Below the pieces are notes generated by a model, which was not told the DNA's origin, did no database searches, and saw only the letters and a list, made by a program, of their open reading frames with translations. 64,000 nucleotides of DNA, from the NCBI RefSeq assembly GCF_003206065.1, contig NZ_PZJQ01000004.1, positions 1,275,965 through 1,339,964 on the forward strand, read 5' to 3'. A program made the position numbers and the translations under genes. Positions within the stretch are counted from its first letter, which is position 1, and the number at the start of each line of letters is the position of its first letter. Positions 47,380 through 57,961 of the stretch are shown piece by piece. Source of the stretch: Salinicola halimionae (GTDB lineage: Bacteria > Pseudomonadota > Gammaproteobacteria > Pseudomonadales > Halomonadaceae).

Positions 47380-48438
47380 TCAAGCCCGGCTTTCGAGGCG
47401 CTCCTGACGGCTTTTCAGGTTGTAAGCAAACAGGAACCTCACCGCCGGCCAGCGCTGAGCCATCCATGCCAGAACACAGCAACAGATGAAAGCGGTTCCG
47501 AACAGCAATCCGAATACCAGGTTGGCGTTGGAAGCTGGCATGGCTTTCGATAGCACGGTGATGACAACGAGAATGATCGGCATGTGCGCGACGAAAAGCA
47601 CGATGGATTGACGGCCGCACCACTGCAGCAACATCGTGCAACGCTGCACCCAACCGAGCATGGCAAGCCGCGCCAGCGGCACCAGCGAGGCCAGAGAGAT
47701 CAATAGATAGACGGGAGAAAAAGGATGCAACGGCATGAGATAACCCGTCGCGCAGATTGCCACGAGAAGCCATACGATAGCCGGATTCAGGCGCGCCAGA
47801 CCTTCTGCGAAACCGTTCAGATTCTCGCCAAACCACCCGCCGAGCATGAAGAAGACCGCATAGAAGACGATCTTGGTCGGTAGGGTCGGCACCATGCGAC
47901 CATCGTCATCGGGCACCATCAGCCAGTCGGGTGCCAGATGCTGGGCAAGATAATAGTAGCCAACGTAGCAAATCAGCGTCAGCGCGACCGCCCACTTGGC
48001 GCTCAGCTTGAACAGAAAGAACGCCGCGATGTAATAGATGAACAAACAGTAAAGGAACCACAGATAGTTGTACGGCAGAATAAATAGAGGAAACAGCTCA
48101 TCCGGCATTGGCTCGTTCATCAAGACCCAACGCAGCGAGTAAAGCACGAAGGCTACGAGTGTCCACACGACGTAGGGATGAGCAATATTCTTCAGCTTTC
48201 CTCCGAAAAACCTGCGCGGCCCCTTCTGTAGCGAGCGCGCGACCATCAAGCCGGAAAGGAACATCAATACCGGCATACGAAATGGCGCCAGATATTCCGA
48301 CATCAGCGGCAGCCAGGACCAAAGACCTTCATAGCGGATGGAAATACCATATTGAGAGTGGAGCACGATCACCAGAACGACCGCCGTCCCTCTGACCAGA
48401 TCAATCCATCGATATCGTGATGCTGTCGTCTGTCCCAC
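47380..48438 (-). CDS. Acyltransferase-3 family membrane protein
   Basis: 352 residues, about ten helices, without an SGNH domain. The N-terminus WIDLVRGTAVVLVIVLHS carries the conserved Arg and His, and FRMPVLMFLSGLMVARSL follows. It belongs to the same superfamily as its neighbour and as sugar O-acetyltransferases of EPS clusters (WcaF/ExoZ-like roles). The GTG start has AAGGAAAG upstream. Acyl donor and sugar target unknown. Confidence 0.88.
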   Translation of the reverse strand: MGQTTASRYRWIDLVRGTAVVLVIVLHSQYGISIRYEGLWSWLPLMSEYLAPFRMPVLMFLSGLMVARSLQKGPRRFFGGKLKNIAHPYVVWTLVAFVLYSLRWVLMNEPMPDELFPLFILPYNYLWFLYCLFIYYIAAFFLFKLSAKWAVALTLICYVGYYYLAQHLAPDWLMVPDDDGRMVPTLPTKIVFYAVFFMLGGWFGENLNGFAEGLARLNPAIVWLLVAICATGYLMPLHPFSPVYLLISLASLVPLARLAMLGWVQRCTMLLQWCGRQSIVLFVAHMPIILVVITVLSKAMPASNANLVFGLLFGTAFICCCVLAWMAQRWPAVRFLFAYNLKSRQERLESRA

Positions 48439-48585
48439 GAAAGCTTTCCTTCTGCGTCATCTATTGAATGCGGAGATCGCCGCTCCGCCACGAATGTGGC
48501 AGCGCAACGACGTAACGGCAGCAAGCGTGCCGCCGACGGGGAGGAGGCAACCGTCAACCATGGTCACCGCATTGAGAAAGCAGCC

Positions 48586-49947
48586 TTAGTAGGCGTTGTT
48601 ACCGGCAAAACCCTTGAACACGGTCAGAAAAATGATCTTTAGATCAAGCAGTAGCGACCAGTTATTGATATACCAGAGATCGTGCTCGACGCGATGCTGC
48701 ATCTTGTCCAACGTGTCGGTCTCTCCGCGAAAACCACGAACCTGGGCCCAACCGGTAATACCCGGTTTCACCATGTGACGCTGCATGTAAGATTCGACCA
48801 GATCCTTGTAATATTCGTTGTGTGCCAGCGCATGAGGCCTCGGCCCAACGATCGACATATGCCCTTGGATGACATTGAGGAACTGCGGCAGCTCGTCCAG
48901 TGACGTACGCCGGAGAAATGCTCCGACTCGCGTAATCCGAGGATCTCGGCGCGTTGCCTGGGCAACCTGTCCGTTCTTCTCCTGATGTATTTTCATCGAG
49001 CGAAATTTATACACCTGCACGTCGTGGCCATTGGCCCCCGTGCGTAGCTGCTTGAACAGCACCGGGCCCGGCGAAGACAACTTGACGGCCACGGCACAAG
49101 CAACGCAAACCGGCGCAATCAGCAGCAGGATCAAACCGCCGATGACGATATCTTCGAGCCGCTTGGCCCATAGCGCACTGCCGGATATCGGACTGACACT
49201 GAGATCGATCGCATGCGTACCTGCAATGTGGCTGACTCGATGATTGAGTAATGGAATGTCGGCAAAATGCGGAATGAAACGGATTTCCAGCGGCAGATGA
49301 CGAAGGTTGTACATGATCGCCTTCACATGTTCGCCTTCGGAAACCGACAGGCAAATCCAGACTTCATCGGCACCCGATTTCTCGACCCGACGTGCCAGAT
49401 TCCGTGGCGTTTTCTCTGCTCTCAGCACTCGCCCCCGGCACACCCCGGCAATCGCGTATCCCTGTTCCTGGTGCTGACGCAGCGAACGAGCCACATCAAG
49501 CAGGTTCTCCTCCGGCCCCACCAGAAAAACCTTACGCCGATTCTTGATCCGTCCGTTGTGATACATAGCCAACATCATCAGCAATGCGCGAGAAGCCGCT
49601 ACCAGACAGAACGACAACATGAAGGTGAACACCAGCCATTGCCGGGAAACGGCATCTGACAGCTTCAGCAGGAACATCAAAATGCTCACCGCCGCGAACA
49701 CGGCCGTCCACACCCAGAGCAGTCGGTAGATACGACTGCGTAGCCGCGTCGAACGCCATTTACTGTATCCCCCGCCGAAGAGATTGATCAGCACGACGGC
49801 CAACGCCATGACGATCAATACCAGTGCATTGACACTGTCCAGCTGCGACGTTTGAAAACGGATTTCATTCGCTAGAACCCCCGCCATCACGATCGCCATG
49901 ACGTCGATTAACGGCGCCAGCCGCCTTACAGGATTTAGACTTTTCAT
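48586..49947 (-). CDS. Undecaprenyl-phosphate sugar-1-phosphate transferase (WcaJ/EpsE type)
   Basis: Starts each repeat unit by moving a sugar phosphate to undecaprenyl phosphate. It has four N-terminal helices, a central Rossmann-like domain ([18 protein letters not shown]) and a C-terminal phosphoglycosyl transferase domain. The latter has a membrane re-entrant helix, [35 protein letters not shown] and [10 protein letters not shown]. It has 453 residues from the ATG at 49947 (GGGAGA, 8-nt spacing). The donor sugar (glucose or galactose) is not predictable by eye. Confidence 0.92.
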   Translation of the reverse strand: MKSLNPVRRLAPLIDVMAIVMAGVLANEIRFQTSQLDSVNALVLIVMALAVVLINLFGGGYSKWRSTRLRSRIYRLLWVWTAVFAAVSILMFLLKLSDAVSRQWLVFTFMLSFCLVAASRALLMMLAMYHNGRIKNRRKVFLVGPEENLLDVARSLRQHQEQGYAIAGVCRGRVLRAEKTPRNLARRVEKSGADEVWICLSVSEGEHVKAIMYNLRHLPLEIRFIPHFADIPLLNHRVSHIAGTHAIDLSVSPISGSALWAKRLEDIVIGGLILLLIAPVCVACAVAVKLSSPGPVLFKQLRTGANGHDVQVYKFRSMKIHQEKNGQVAQATRRDPRITRVGAFLRRTSLDELPQFLNVIQGHMSIVGPRPHALAHNEYYKDLVESYMQRHMVKPGITGWAQVRGFRGETDTLDKMQHRVEHDLWYINNWSLLLDLKIIFLTVFKGFAGNNAY

Positions 49948-49992
49948 GTTCGTTCTCCCGATACCATCCTGGTAACCCTTGAGATGTCTTTC

Positions 49993-50028
49993 GTTGAAGC
50001 CTGTTGTTGAAATTGATGTTGAAATCGC
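49993..50028. repeat. GTTGAA tandem repeats upstream of the initiating transferase gene
   Basis: GTTGAA starts at 49993, 50006 and 50018 (13- and 12-bp spacing), the last two extended as GTTGAAAT. It lies in the kdsD / initiating-transferase spacer. Confidence 0.4.
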
Positions 50029-50098
50029 TAACGACAATCAATAATTGAAAGTCCTCTCGGAAGTGGCTTCCCGCCCCGACAGAGGGACTCCGTTCCGG

Positions 50099-51031
50099 TT
50101 ATTTCTTGAATACGCCAACCAGTTTTTCGTTGTCGAAGACCAGCAGAGCATTGATTTTCTTGGATTCCATTAGTACTAGTGCATCCTCGACCCGGGCCGT
50201 GGGGGAAATCCTGGATGCCTCCGGCGTCATGAAGTCGTAGGCTTTCTTGGAGAACACATACTCGCCGTATTTTTCGATGCCGCGACGTACGTCACCGTCA
50301 GTGATGACGCCCCAACTGCCATTGTGCTGAACGACCGCCATCCCCAGTTGCGCACGCGACATCGCCTGAATTACGTCGAGCACTTCCGCCTCAGCCTTGA
50401 CGACCGGTAGGTTCTCGCTGCGCATTTCGTGTTCGACGCGGCTTAGCAAGCGACGCCCCAAGGAGCCTCCAGGATGAAAGCGGGCAAAATTTTCGGGTTG
50501 GAAGTCTCGCGCTTTCATTAACGTCACCGCCAGCGCATCACCCATTGCCAGCGTGGCGGTAGTCGAAGAGGTCGGTGCCAGCTGCAGCGGGCAAGCCTCC
50601 TCGATGACACCGATATCCAAGTGACTGTGGGAAGCCCGGGCCAACGTGGAGCCGCGATTCCCGGTCATCCCGACAAGATAATTGCCGTTGTCCTTGAGAT
50701 AGGGGATCAGCTTGATCACCTCTTCCGTTTCGCCGGAATTGGAAATCGCGAGGAACACATCATGCGGCGTGACCATGCCGAGATCGCCGTGATAAGCCTC
50801 TCCCGGATGCATGAAGAAACTCGGGGTCCCGGTGCTGGCCAGCGTCGCCGCGATCTTGCGACCGACGATGCCGGATTTACCCATCCCGCAGATGATGACC
50901 CGTCCCGGTGTTTCCAGGATCGCGTCAATCGCGGTGCTCAAATCGTTATCCAGCTTGCGAGACACTTCCAGCAGCGATTCGGCTTCCTTGACGAAGACCT
51001 GCCTGGCCGTTTCCAGATATTCCAGATTCAT
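50099..51031 (-). CDS. kdsD: Arabinose-5-phosphate isomerase (KdsD/KpsF type)
   Basis: First step of Kdo synthesis: ribulose 5-phosphate to arabinose 5-phosphate. N-terminal SIS domain (GRVIICGMGKSGIVGRKIAATL, GEAYHGDLGM, ISNSGETEEV, LAPTSSTTATLAMGDALAV) and two C-terminal CBS domains. It has 310 residues. The ATG at 51031 (MNLEYLETA) is preceded by GGGAGG with 8-nt spacing. Its place in an EPS locus with kdsC and kdsA suggests a dedicated (KpsF-like) copy rather than the housekeeping LPS one. Confidence 0.93.
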   Translation of the reverse strand: MNLEYLETARQVFVKEAESLLEVSRKLDNDLSTAIDAILETPGRVIICGMGKSGIVGRKIAATLASTGTPSFFMHPGEAYHGDLGMVTPHDVFLAISNSGETEEVIKLIPYLKDNGNYLVGMTGNRGSTLARASHSHLDIGVIEEACPLQLAPTSSTTATLAMGDALAVTLMKARDFQPENFARFHPGGSLGRRLLSRVEHEMRSENLPVVKAEAEVLDVIQAMSRAQLGMAVVQHNGSWGVITDGDVRRGIEKYGEYVFSKKAYDFMTPEASRISPTARVEDALVLMESKKINALLVFDNEKLVGVFKK

Positions 51032-51171
51032 GATGATTCCCTCCCTGAGTCTGAATGAGATCAATGGGTTCGAGACCGATGGCCCTCAGATCGAAAGAGA
51101 GCATTCGAGGTCGAGATAGGACATTCCAGATGGAGCATTACCGAGGGTGCCGTGGCCAGGATCAGACCGTG

Positions 51172-51241
51172 CCATTGCGCAAAGGCCATTCCGTGAAGGC
51201 CACTCCAGGAAGACCATTTTGGAAAGACATTGCGGTAAGAC
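51172..51241. repeat. 14-bp degenerate tandem array, block 1 (5 units)
   Basis: CCATTGCGCAAAGG, CCATTCCGTGAAGG, CCACTCCAGGAAGA, CCATTTTGGAAAGA, then a shortened CATTGCGGTAAGAC. Adjacent full units share 9-11 of 14 positions. Confidence 0.6.
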
Positions 51242-51334
51242 GCAGGCGCAAGATCTCACGCATGACGTCAGAACACGCGCAAAGGCACGTCACCGTCAGA
51301 CGACCGAGGCTCCGGAAGAACCCGGATCGATCGC

Positions 51335-51375
51335 AGCTCAGAGATTGAAGTTCAGAAATTGAAGCTCAGAAAAGG
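51335..51375. repeat. 14-bp degenerate tandem array, block 2 (3 units)
   Basis: AGCTCAGAGATTGA, AGTTCAGAAATTGA, AGCTCAGAAAAGG. The first two share 12 of 14 positions. Confidence 0.65.
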
Positions 51376-51398
51376 CCACCACCCGGGCGGGTGATGGC
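51371..51398 (-). terminator. Terminator after kdsC
   Basis: GCCACCACCCG / CGGGTGATGGC (one non-Watson-Crick pair) closing a 2-nt gap, with TTTT following on the minus strand. It would separate kdsD and the downstream genes from wza-kdsC unless antitermination (ops/RfaH) overrides it. Confidence 0.6.
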
Positions 51399-51421
51399 GA
51401 ATGCACTAGGTCTTACAACTA

Positions 51422-51463
51422 GCACCTAGGGCTCAGCATCCGAGGCTTAACGCCTGAGGCGAA
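51422..51463. repeat. 14-bp degenerate tandem array, block 3 (3 units)
   Basis: GCACCTAGGGCTCA, GCATCCGAGGCTTA, ACGCCTGAGGCGAA, running up to the kdsC stop codon. Adjacent units share 8-9 of 14 positions, so this block is weaker. Confidence 0.45.
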
Positions 51464-51467
51464 AGCC

Positions 51468-52042
51468 TTACTGCACGACGCGACGCAGGGCGTCGGCATC
51501 CCCCAGCATGTGCGCATACATCTCGGCGAGATCGAGACCGCGAGCCGCTAGCAGATCTTCGGCGATTTCCCGCGCGACACCACGTCCGCCCAGCGCTTGC
51601 GTGACATGATCAGCCACCTCGATGACCAATGGATGCGCGTCCGCCGGCGCATAAGCAACGGCCACTTCCTGCATGACCGGAATATCGATGATGTCATCCC
51701 CCACGAAACCGATGCGTTCAGGAGCAATCCCCTGCTCTTCGGCGATCTGGCGAATGGCTTCGAGCTTATGGCTGAATCCGATCTTGATCACGTCCATGCC
51801 CAGCTGGGTCGCTCGAGTAATCAGCGGCTGGCTCGATTTCGCCGACAGCACCCCACTCTTGATGCCGTGCTGGCGCAGCAGGCCGATCGCCACACCGTCA
51901 CGCACATTGAACGGTTTCAGCGACTCGCCTTCTGGCCCGATCAACAACGTGCCATCGGTCAGCACGCCATCGACATCGAACAGCATCAATTCGATCTGGT
52001 CACGACGATCCGGGCGTGCCATCAATCGATCTCGGCTTGTCA

Positions 52043-52043
<1 letters not shown>
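51468..52043 (-). CDS. kdsC: Kdo-8-phosphate phosphatase
   Basis: Haloacid-dehalogenase-type phosphatase that converts Kdo 8-phosphate to Kdo. The nucleophile motif is MLFDVDGVLTDGTL, motif II SGVLSAKSSQ and motif IV GFVGDDIIDIPVM. PADAHPLVIEVADHVT and GGRGVAREIAEDLL are typical of KdsC. It has 191 residues. Its ATG overlaps the kdsA stop (TAATG), so it is translationally coupled. Confidence 0.93.
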
Positions 52044-54105
<2,062 letters not shown>

Positions 54106-54121
54106 AGCACTGTCCACTTAT

Positions 54122-54216
54122 GCTGGTAGCGTTTTTAAAGGCTGATATCGCTTGATGAAGCTAATAGCGCCTCATGATGCTGGGAGCAGTTCGTGGGGCT
54201 GATAAAGCTTCATGAG
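54122..54216. repeat. 19-bp degenerate tandem array (5 units)
   Basis: GCTGGTAGCGTTTTTAAAG, GCTGATATCGCTTGATGAA, GCTAATAGCGCCTCATGAT, GCTGGGAGCAGTTCGTGGG, GCTGATAAAGCTTCATGAG with no gaps. Units agree with the consensus GCTGATAGCGCTTCATGAG in 13-17 of 19 positions. It covers the spacer and the last 45 bp of the GT4 gene. Confidence 0.8.
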
Positions 54217-55260
54217 TTCCGCGTTCATGCTGGTGGGCGAAAAGTCACGTTCATAGCAATCGCGGCACCGCTGCCCCATTACCTGCTGATCACACTCGTC
54301 GAACTTGGTCATGACCGTGGCCAGAGACGCCGCGAAATCATCGAAATCGAAGACGAAGCCCGTCTCTCCATGGCTGACCAGCTCGGGCAATGCGCCACGG
54401 TTCGAACAGATCACCGGCGTCCCGTTGCGATAGGCTTCCAACACCACCAATCCGAAACCTTCCCAGCGACTAGGCACGATCAACGCTTTGGCACGAGCGA
54501 TCAGTCCGTCGAGCGTGGCGTTGTCGAGCCAACCGAGAAACTCCATATTGTCGCGATCCGCAAAGCCGGCTTCGGCGTCGACGACGTTTCCGCCAACGAT
54601 CTTCAGGGGAGGACGATCCTCACCCCAGAACTCATAGAGGTGATCGAAACCTTTCTGACGATCAAAGCGTCCGATAAAGAGATAGAAATCTTCCTTACGC
54701 CCTTCACCGATAACTTCTCGCGTGTCACGTACGCAGTTCTTGATCAGCAAGGACTTGTCGCCCATGCCTGCCTGCGCCAGCAACGCCTGCTCATACTCGG
54801 AGATGGCGACCACCCCATCAGTGCGCTGATAAAGCGCTTTCTCGACCCATTGAATGCCGTGCTTCTTGAGGCCGGAGATTCGATGAGGGTCGAATGCAAC
54901 GCCATGGGGTTGATAGATCAACTTGGCGCCATGGAACGAAATGGGCAGCGTACGGCATAGAAATCCTGCAAAGGTGCTATGGACGTGAACTACATCGGGC
55001 CGCGCGTCCCCGATGGCACCACGCAGGCGCGATGCGAGGTGACGTAAACGCTGTAGCCGGCCGTCACCGCCGAATCCCAGCAAATGGATCTTGCTATTCA
55101 GACCGCCGATATCGCCCAGATTGATCTCATCCAACTGAGAGCTCGGCAACAGCACCGACACTTCCTCGACCTCCGGCCGGCGAGCCTGCTCTCCAACCAC
55201 GTTATTCAGGTAGGTGGCGATGCCACCCGTCACCGTCTCGCAGACATGCATGATTTTCAT
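54172..55260 (-). CDS. GT4-family glycosyltransferase
   Basis: Cytoplasmic GT-B transferase that adds a sugar to the lipid-linked repeat unit. N-terminal HVCETVTGGIATYLNNVV (Gly-rich loop), C-terminal FYLFIGRFDRQKGFDHL and the E-X7-E motif in VPSRWEGFGLVVLEAYRNG. It has 362 residues. It starts 4 nt after the wzy stop. Its 3' end runs into the 19-bp repeat array, so the last 15 residues or so derive from repeat units. Donor and linkage unknown. Confidence 0.9.
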   Translation of the reverse strand: MKIMHVCETVTGGIATYLNNVVGEQARRPEVEEVSVLLPSSQLDEINLGDIGGLNSKIHLLGFGGDGRLQRLRHLASRLRGAIGDARPDVVHVHSTFAGFLCRTLPISFHGAKLIYQPHGVAFDPHRISGLKKHGIQWVEKALYQRTDGVVAISEYEQALLAQAGMGDKSLLIKNCVRDTREVIGEGRKEDFYLFIGRFDRQKGFDHLYEFWGEDRPPLKIVGGNVVDAEAGFADRDNMEFLGWLDNATLDGLIARAKALIVPSRWEGFGLVVLEAYRNGTPVICSNRGALPELVSHGETGFVFDFDDFAASLATVMTKFDECDQQVMGQRCRDCYERDFSPTSMNAELMKLYQPHELLPAS

Positions 55261-55264
55261 GAGA

Positions 55265-56425
55265 TCACTCGCTGAAAGAGAGCATTACCAACAGGGAATA
55301 GATAATGAAGGTCGGAACGAGCACCAGTGCCGCATCGGAAAACGTGGCGACTCCGTACATCACACAGCCAATACACGCCGCCCGACTGACCGGGCGCGTT
55401 ACGTCGAACAAGCTTCGCGCGATGACGATATTGGAGAAGAACATGAGAAAGGGAACGAGCCCGATCAGCCCCATGAACTCGGCAATCGACACATAAGGAA
55501 TTTCATAGGACCAATACAGCGGAGTACTGGAAATGAAGCCGGCGTCAAAGAAATAATCGAGATAAGCGGCGCGCCCGCCAAGGTTGCTATCGAACAGGAA
55601 AGTCATATCCTTTCCCATCATGCCCAGCAACCCCACGATACCCGGCACGACAAGGCACAGAGCAAAGCAAATCAGGATCAACTTTTTGACCGAAATCGCC
55701 TTGTTGAATACCAAATACTCGAACACGCAGTAGATCAGCAGCAACGCCCAAGCCGTACGCGATAACGTCAGCATGATCGACAGCATCAGCGCCACAACCC
55801 AGAGACGGTTTTTCTCGATTACCGTATAGATCGGAACCAGCATGATCATGCATACCGCATAGATATTGCCGTTGTTATAAGTGGAAAATAACTTAAAGAT
55901 CCCACCCCGGTCGTTCATCCTGGATTCCAGCGTCTTCTCGGCGCCAAAGGTTGTGGTGAGTGCCGGTATCGAAAAATACTGACCTGTGGCGATCTTCAAA
56001 ACAAAAAGGAAAAGACCAAAAGCCACCGCGAAACGAATACAGTTTCGCAAACAGCCCAACAGATATTGGATACTGTCAGCAGGTAGCTGCTTTGACCATA
56101 CGTAGAAAAAAATCGGCACGACAACCAAAGCCATGACATAACCGAAATACATGCCGACACTGTCGATTCCATTGAGCGTGGTAACTGCAATGAATAGCGC
56201 CCAGAAAGGCGCCATCATCCAGATGTAGATGGAGTAGCGATCTTGCCGTGCGAGCTGGCCCGTTCCCAGCATCCCTTTGATAAAGAGAATGGGAAAAGTC
56301 GCCACGATCAGCAGATAGATGGTGTTCAGCGGAATGCCACCCAAAGCGACACCCGATTTCGGCAGTGCAACGGCAAAAATGACAGGTGCCGCCACCAACA
56401 TTCGTTTGGTATTGATTACCAGCAT
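55265..56425 (-). CDS. wzy: O-antigen/EPS polymerase (Wzy-like)
   Basis: 386 residues, about eleven membrane helices with one large periplasmic loop (VLKIATGQYFSIPALTTTFG ... RGGIFKLFSTYNNGN) and LSRTAWALLLIY, as in O-antigen ligase/polymerase proteins. Sequence conservation in this family is low; identity rests on topology and on lying between wzx and the glycosyltransferase. It would polymerise repeat units at the outer face of the inner membrane. Confidence 0.78.
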   Translation of the reverse strand: MLVINTKRMLVAAPVIFAVALPKSGVALGGIPLNTIYLLIVATFPILFIKGMLGTGQLARQDRYSIYIWMMAPFWALFIAVTTLNGIDSVGMYFGYVMALVVVPIFFYVWSKQLPADSIQYLLGCLRNCIRFAVAFGLFLFVLKIATGQYFSIPALTTTFGAEKTLESRMNDRGGIFKLFSTYNNGNIYAVCMIMLVPIYTVIEKNRLWVVALMLSIMLTLSRTAWALLLIYCVFEYLVFNKAISVKKLILICFALCLVVPGIVGLLGMMGKDMTFLFDSNLGGRAAYLDYFFDAGFISSTPLYWSYEIPYVSIAEFMGLIGLVPFLMFFSNIVIARSLFDVTRPVSRAACIGCVMYGVATFSDAALVLVPTFIIYSLLVMLSFSE

Positions 56426-56488
56426 ATCAGCGCTATTCCGTTAGCCAATTTGGCGCTTTCGTACGGTCGGCCATCTGCGCATAAAGAA

Positions 56489-57883
56489 CTATCTAGGCCC
56501 AGAAGAATCGGTTTCGTCAGCCTTGGAAGAACGGTTTAAACCCAAACGAACCGGAAGCATGACGATTCCCATCCGTCGCCATACGAACATTGCGGCCACG
56601 AGGTTTTGCAACATCAAGACCATGGCCAGCGAAATCGCTGCCCCGATGGCCCCTAGCATCGGTATGAGCACCAGGAATGCAAGCAATCCGAGTGCACTAC
56701 AGATCAGGGAAATGTTACGCATGATCTTCTCGCGCCCAGTCATGGTCAGTAGAAAGCCAACGGAACCGAACATGACATTCACCAGGTGTCCGATCACAAT
56801 GATGCGAAGCAGATTGGCTGCATGGCGAAACTCTTCGCCGAACCAACTCAATACCCACTCAGGAAATACAAAGCAGATGATAGCGAGCGGCATCGCCATG
56901 GTAGCCGCCACCAGTGAGCTCTGGCGCGCAAGGCGACTCAGCTCGGCGTGCTTGTTTTGATGAAATAATCTGGCGAAGCGCGGCGGAAAAACAGCATTGA
57001 TGACCAGCAATATAAAGCTGATGATCATTCCGACCCGTTCGGCTGACTTGAAGAGCCCGAGATCGCCATGGCTGAGCAATACCCCCGCGATCAACATGGC
57101 GACCACCTGCTGAAGAAACATCGACAAATTCAGAACGATGAAACTCTGTGCCGTGGCAAAAAAGTCACTTCGTGTCGAAAGGGTCTCCAGATCGGGGCCT
57201 TGGGCTCGGCGCACCTGAGGTTTCCGATACAGCCATAGCGCGGTCTGTAATGCACCCTGAGTAAAGACGACCCATGCAGCCGCGCAGAATGCCCAACCTG
57301 CCTGGGGCAGAGATCGCGCATCTCCAATGAACACTACAACCAGGATGCAGATGGCCGCCAGCAACGAAATCGAGCCATTTTCCTGAAGACTGGCTCTCGC
57401 CGGCATATTGACGCCCTTGAGAAATCCGGCCAGCACAAAAGACAGCGTGAACGCGGGCACCGCCACCGCGATGCTGATCAGCAATGTCGATAAATCTGGA
57501 GAATCAAACGCGTTGGCGATGCCTTGGTGAAATACGCCAATCACCGCGCCAAACAGTAGACTCAGGGCTCCGGCTCTCAACAGCGCCCAGCGCAGATAGC
57601 ACAGGATGTTGGGGCTATCGTTGTCTTGGCTGATGTAGCGCATCAGAGAGCCGTTGAGCCCGTAACATGCAATGATACCTGCACCGAAAATCACACTCTG
57701 CGCGAGAGCGAAAACCCCGACACCCTGAGCTCCGTACAGACGGCCCAGCACGACACCAAGGAAAATCGTCCCCAGTGCCGCGACTCCACGTGCGGCGAAG
57801 GTACGGCATAGGGAGGCGAACAACTCTCCGCGGAAATGCGAGGCAAGTCGGCGTGGCAAGGCTGCCATCGACGTTTGATTCAT
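56489..57883 (-). CDS. wzx: Repeat-unit flippase (Wzx, MATE-like/PST family)
   Basis: 464 residues, twelve to fourteen helices. N-terminal RTFAARGVAALGTIFLGVVLGRLYGAQGVGVFALAQS has the typical start of polysaccharide transporters, and SAERVGMIISFILLVINAVFPPRFARLF lies in the second half. It moves the undecaprenyl-linked unit across the inner membrane. It follows wzc by 78 nt and precedes wzy by 63 nt. Confidence 0.88.
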   Translation of the reverse strand: MNQTSMAALPRRLASHFRGELFASLCRTFAARGVAALGTIFLGVVLGRLYGAQGVGVFALAQSVIFGAGIIACYGLNGSLMRYISQDNDSPNILCYLRWALLRAGALSLLFGAVIGVFHQGIANAFDSPDLSTLLISIAVAVPAFTLSFVLAGFLKGVNMPARASLQENGSISLLAAICILVVVFIGDARSLPQAGWAFCAAAWVVFTQGALQTALWLYRKPQVRRAQGPDLETLSTRSDFFATAQSFIVLNLSMFLQQVVAMLIAGVLLSHGDLGLFKSAERVGMIISFILLVINAVFPPRFARLFHQNKHAELSRLARQSSLVAATMAMPLAIICFVFPEWVLSWFGEEFRHAANLLRIIVIGHLVNVMFGSVGFLLTMTGREKIMRNISLICSALGLLAFLVLIPMLGAIGAAISLAMVLMLQNLVAAMFVWRRMGIVMLPVRLGLNRSSKADETDSSGPR

Positions 57884-57961
57884 GCGTTATCGACCTCGCA
57901 ATCGCTTTTGAAACGACGATTCACGCCGCAGCGACACGGCTTCTGAGCAGATGGCATCACG

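Larger units (their letters stand above)
51032..51467. other. Repeat-rich spacer between kdsD and kdsC
   Basis: 436 bp without a gene. It is largely built from degenerate 14-bp tandem units (three blocks listed separately) and ends with one or two hairpins after kdsC. The promoter of kdsD would have to lie here if the terminator stops the upstream transcript. Confidence 0.6.

Noticed and set aside
42498-51463. CRISPR array
   Set aside because: Repeats are contiguous without unique spacers, too short (13-14 bp), and no cas gene is present.
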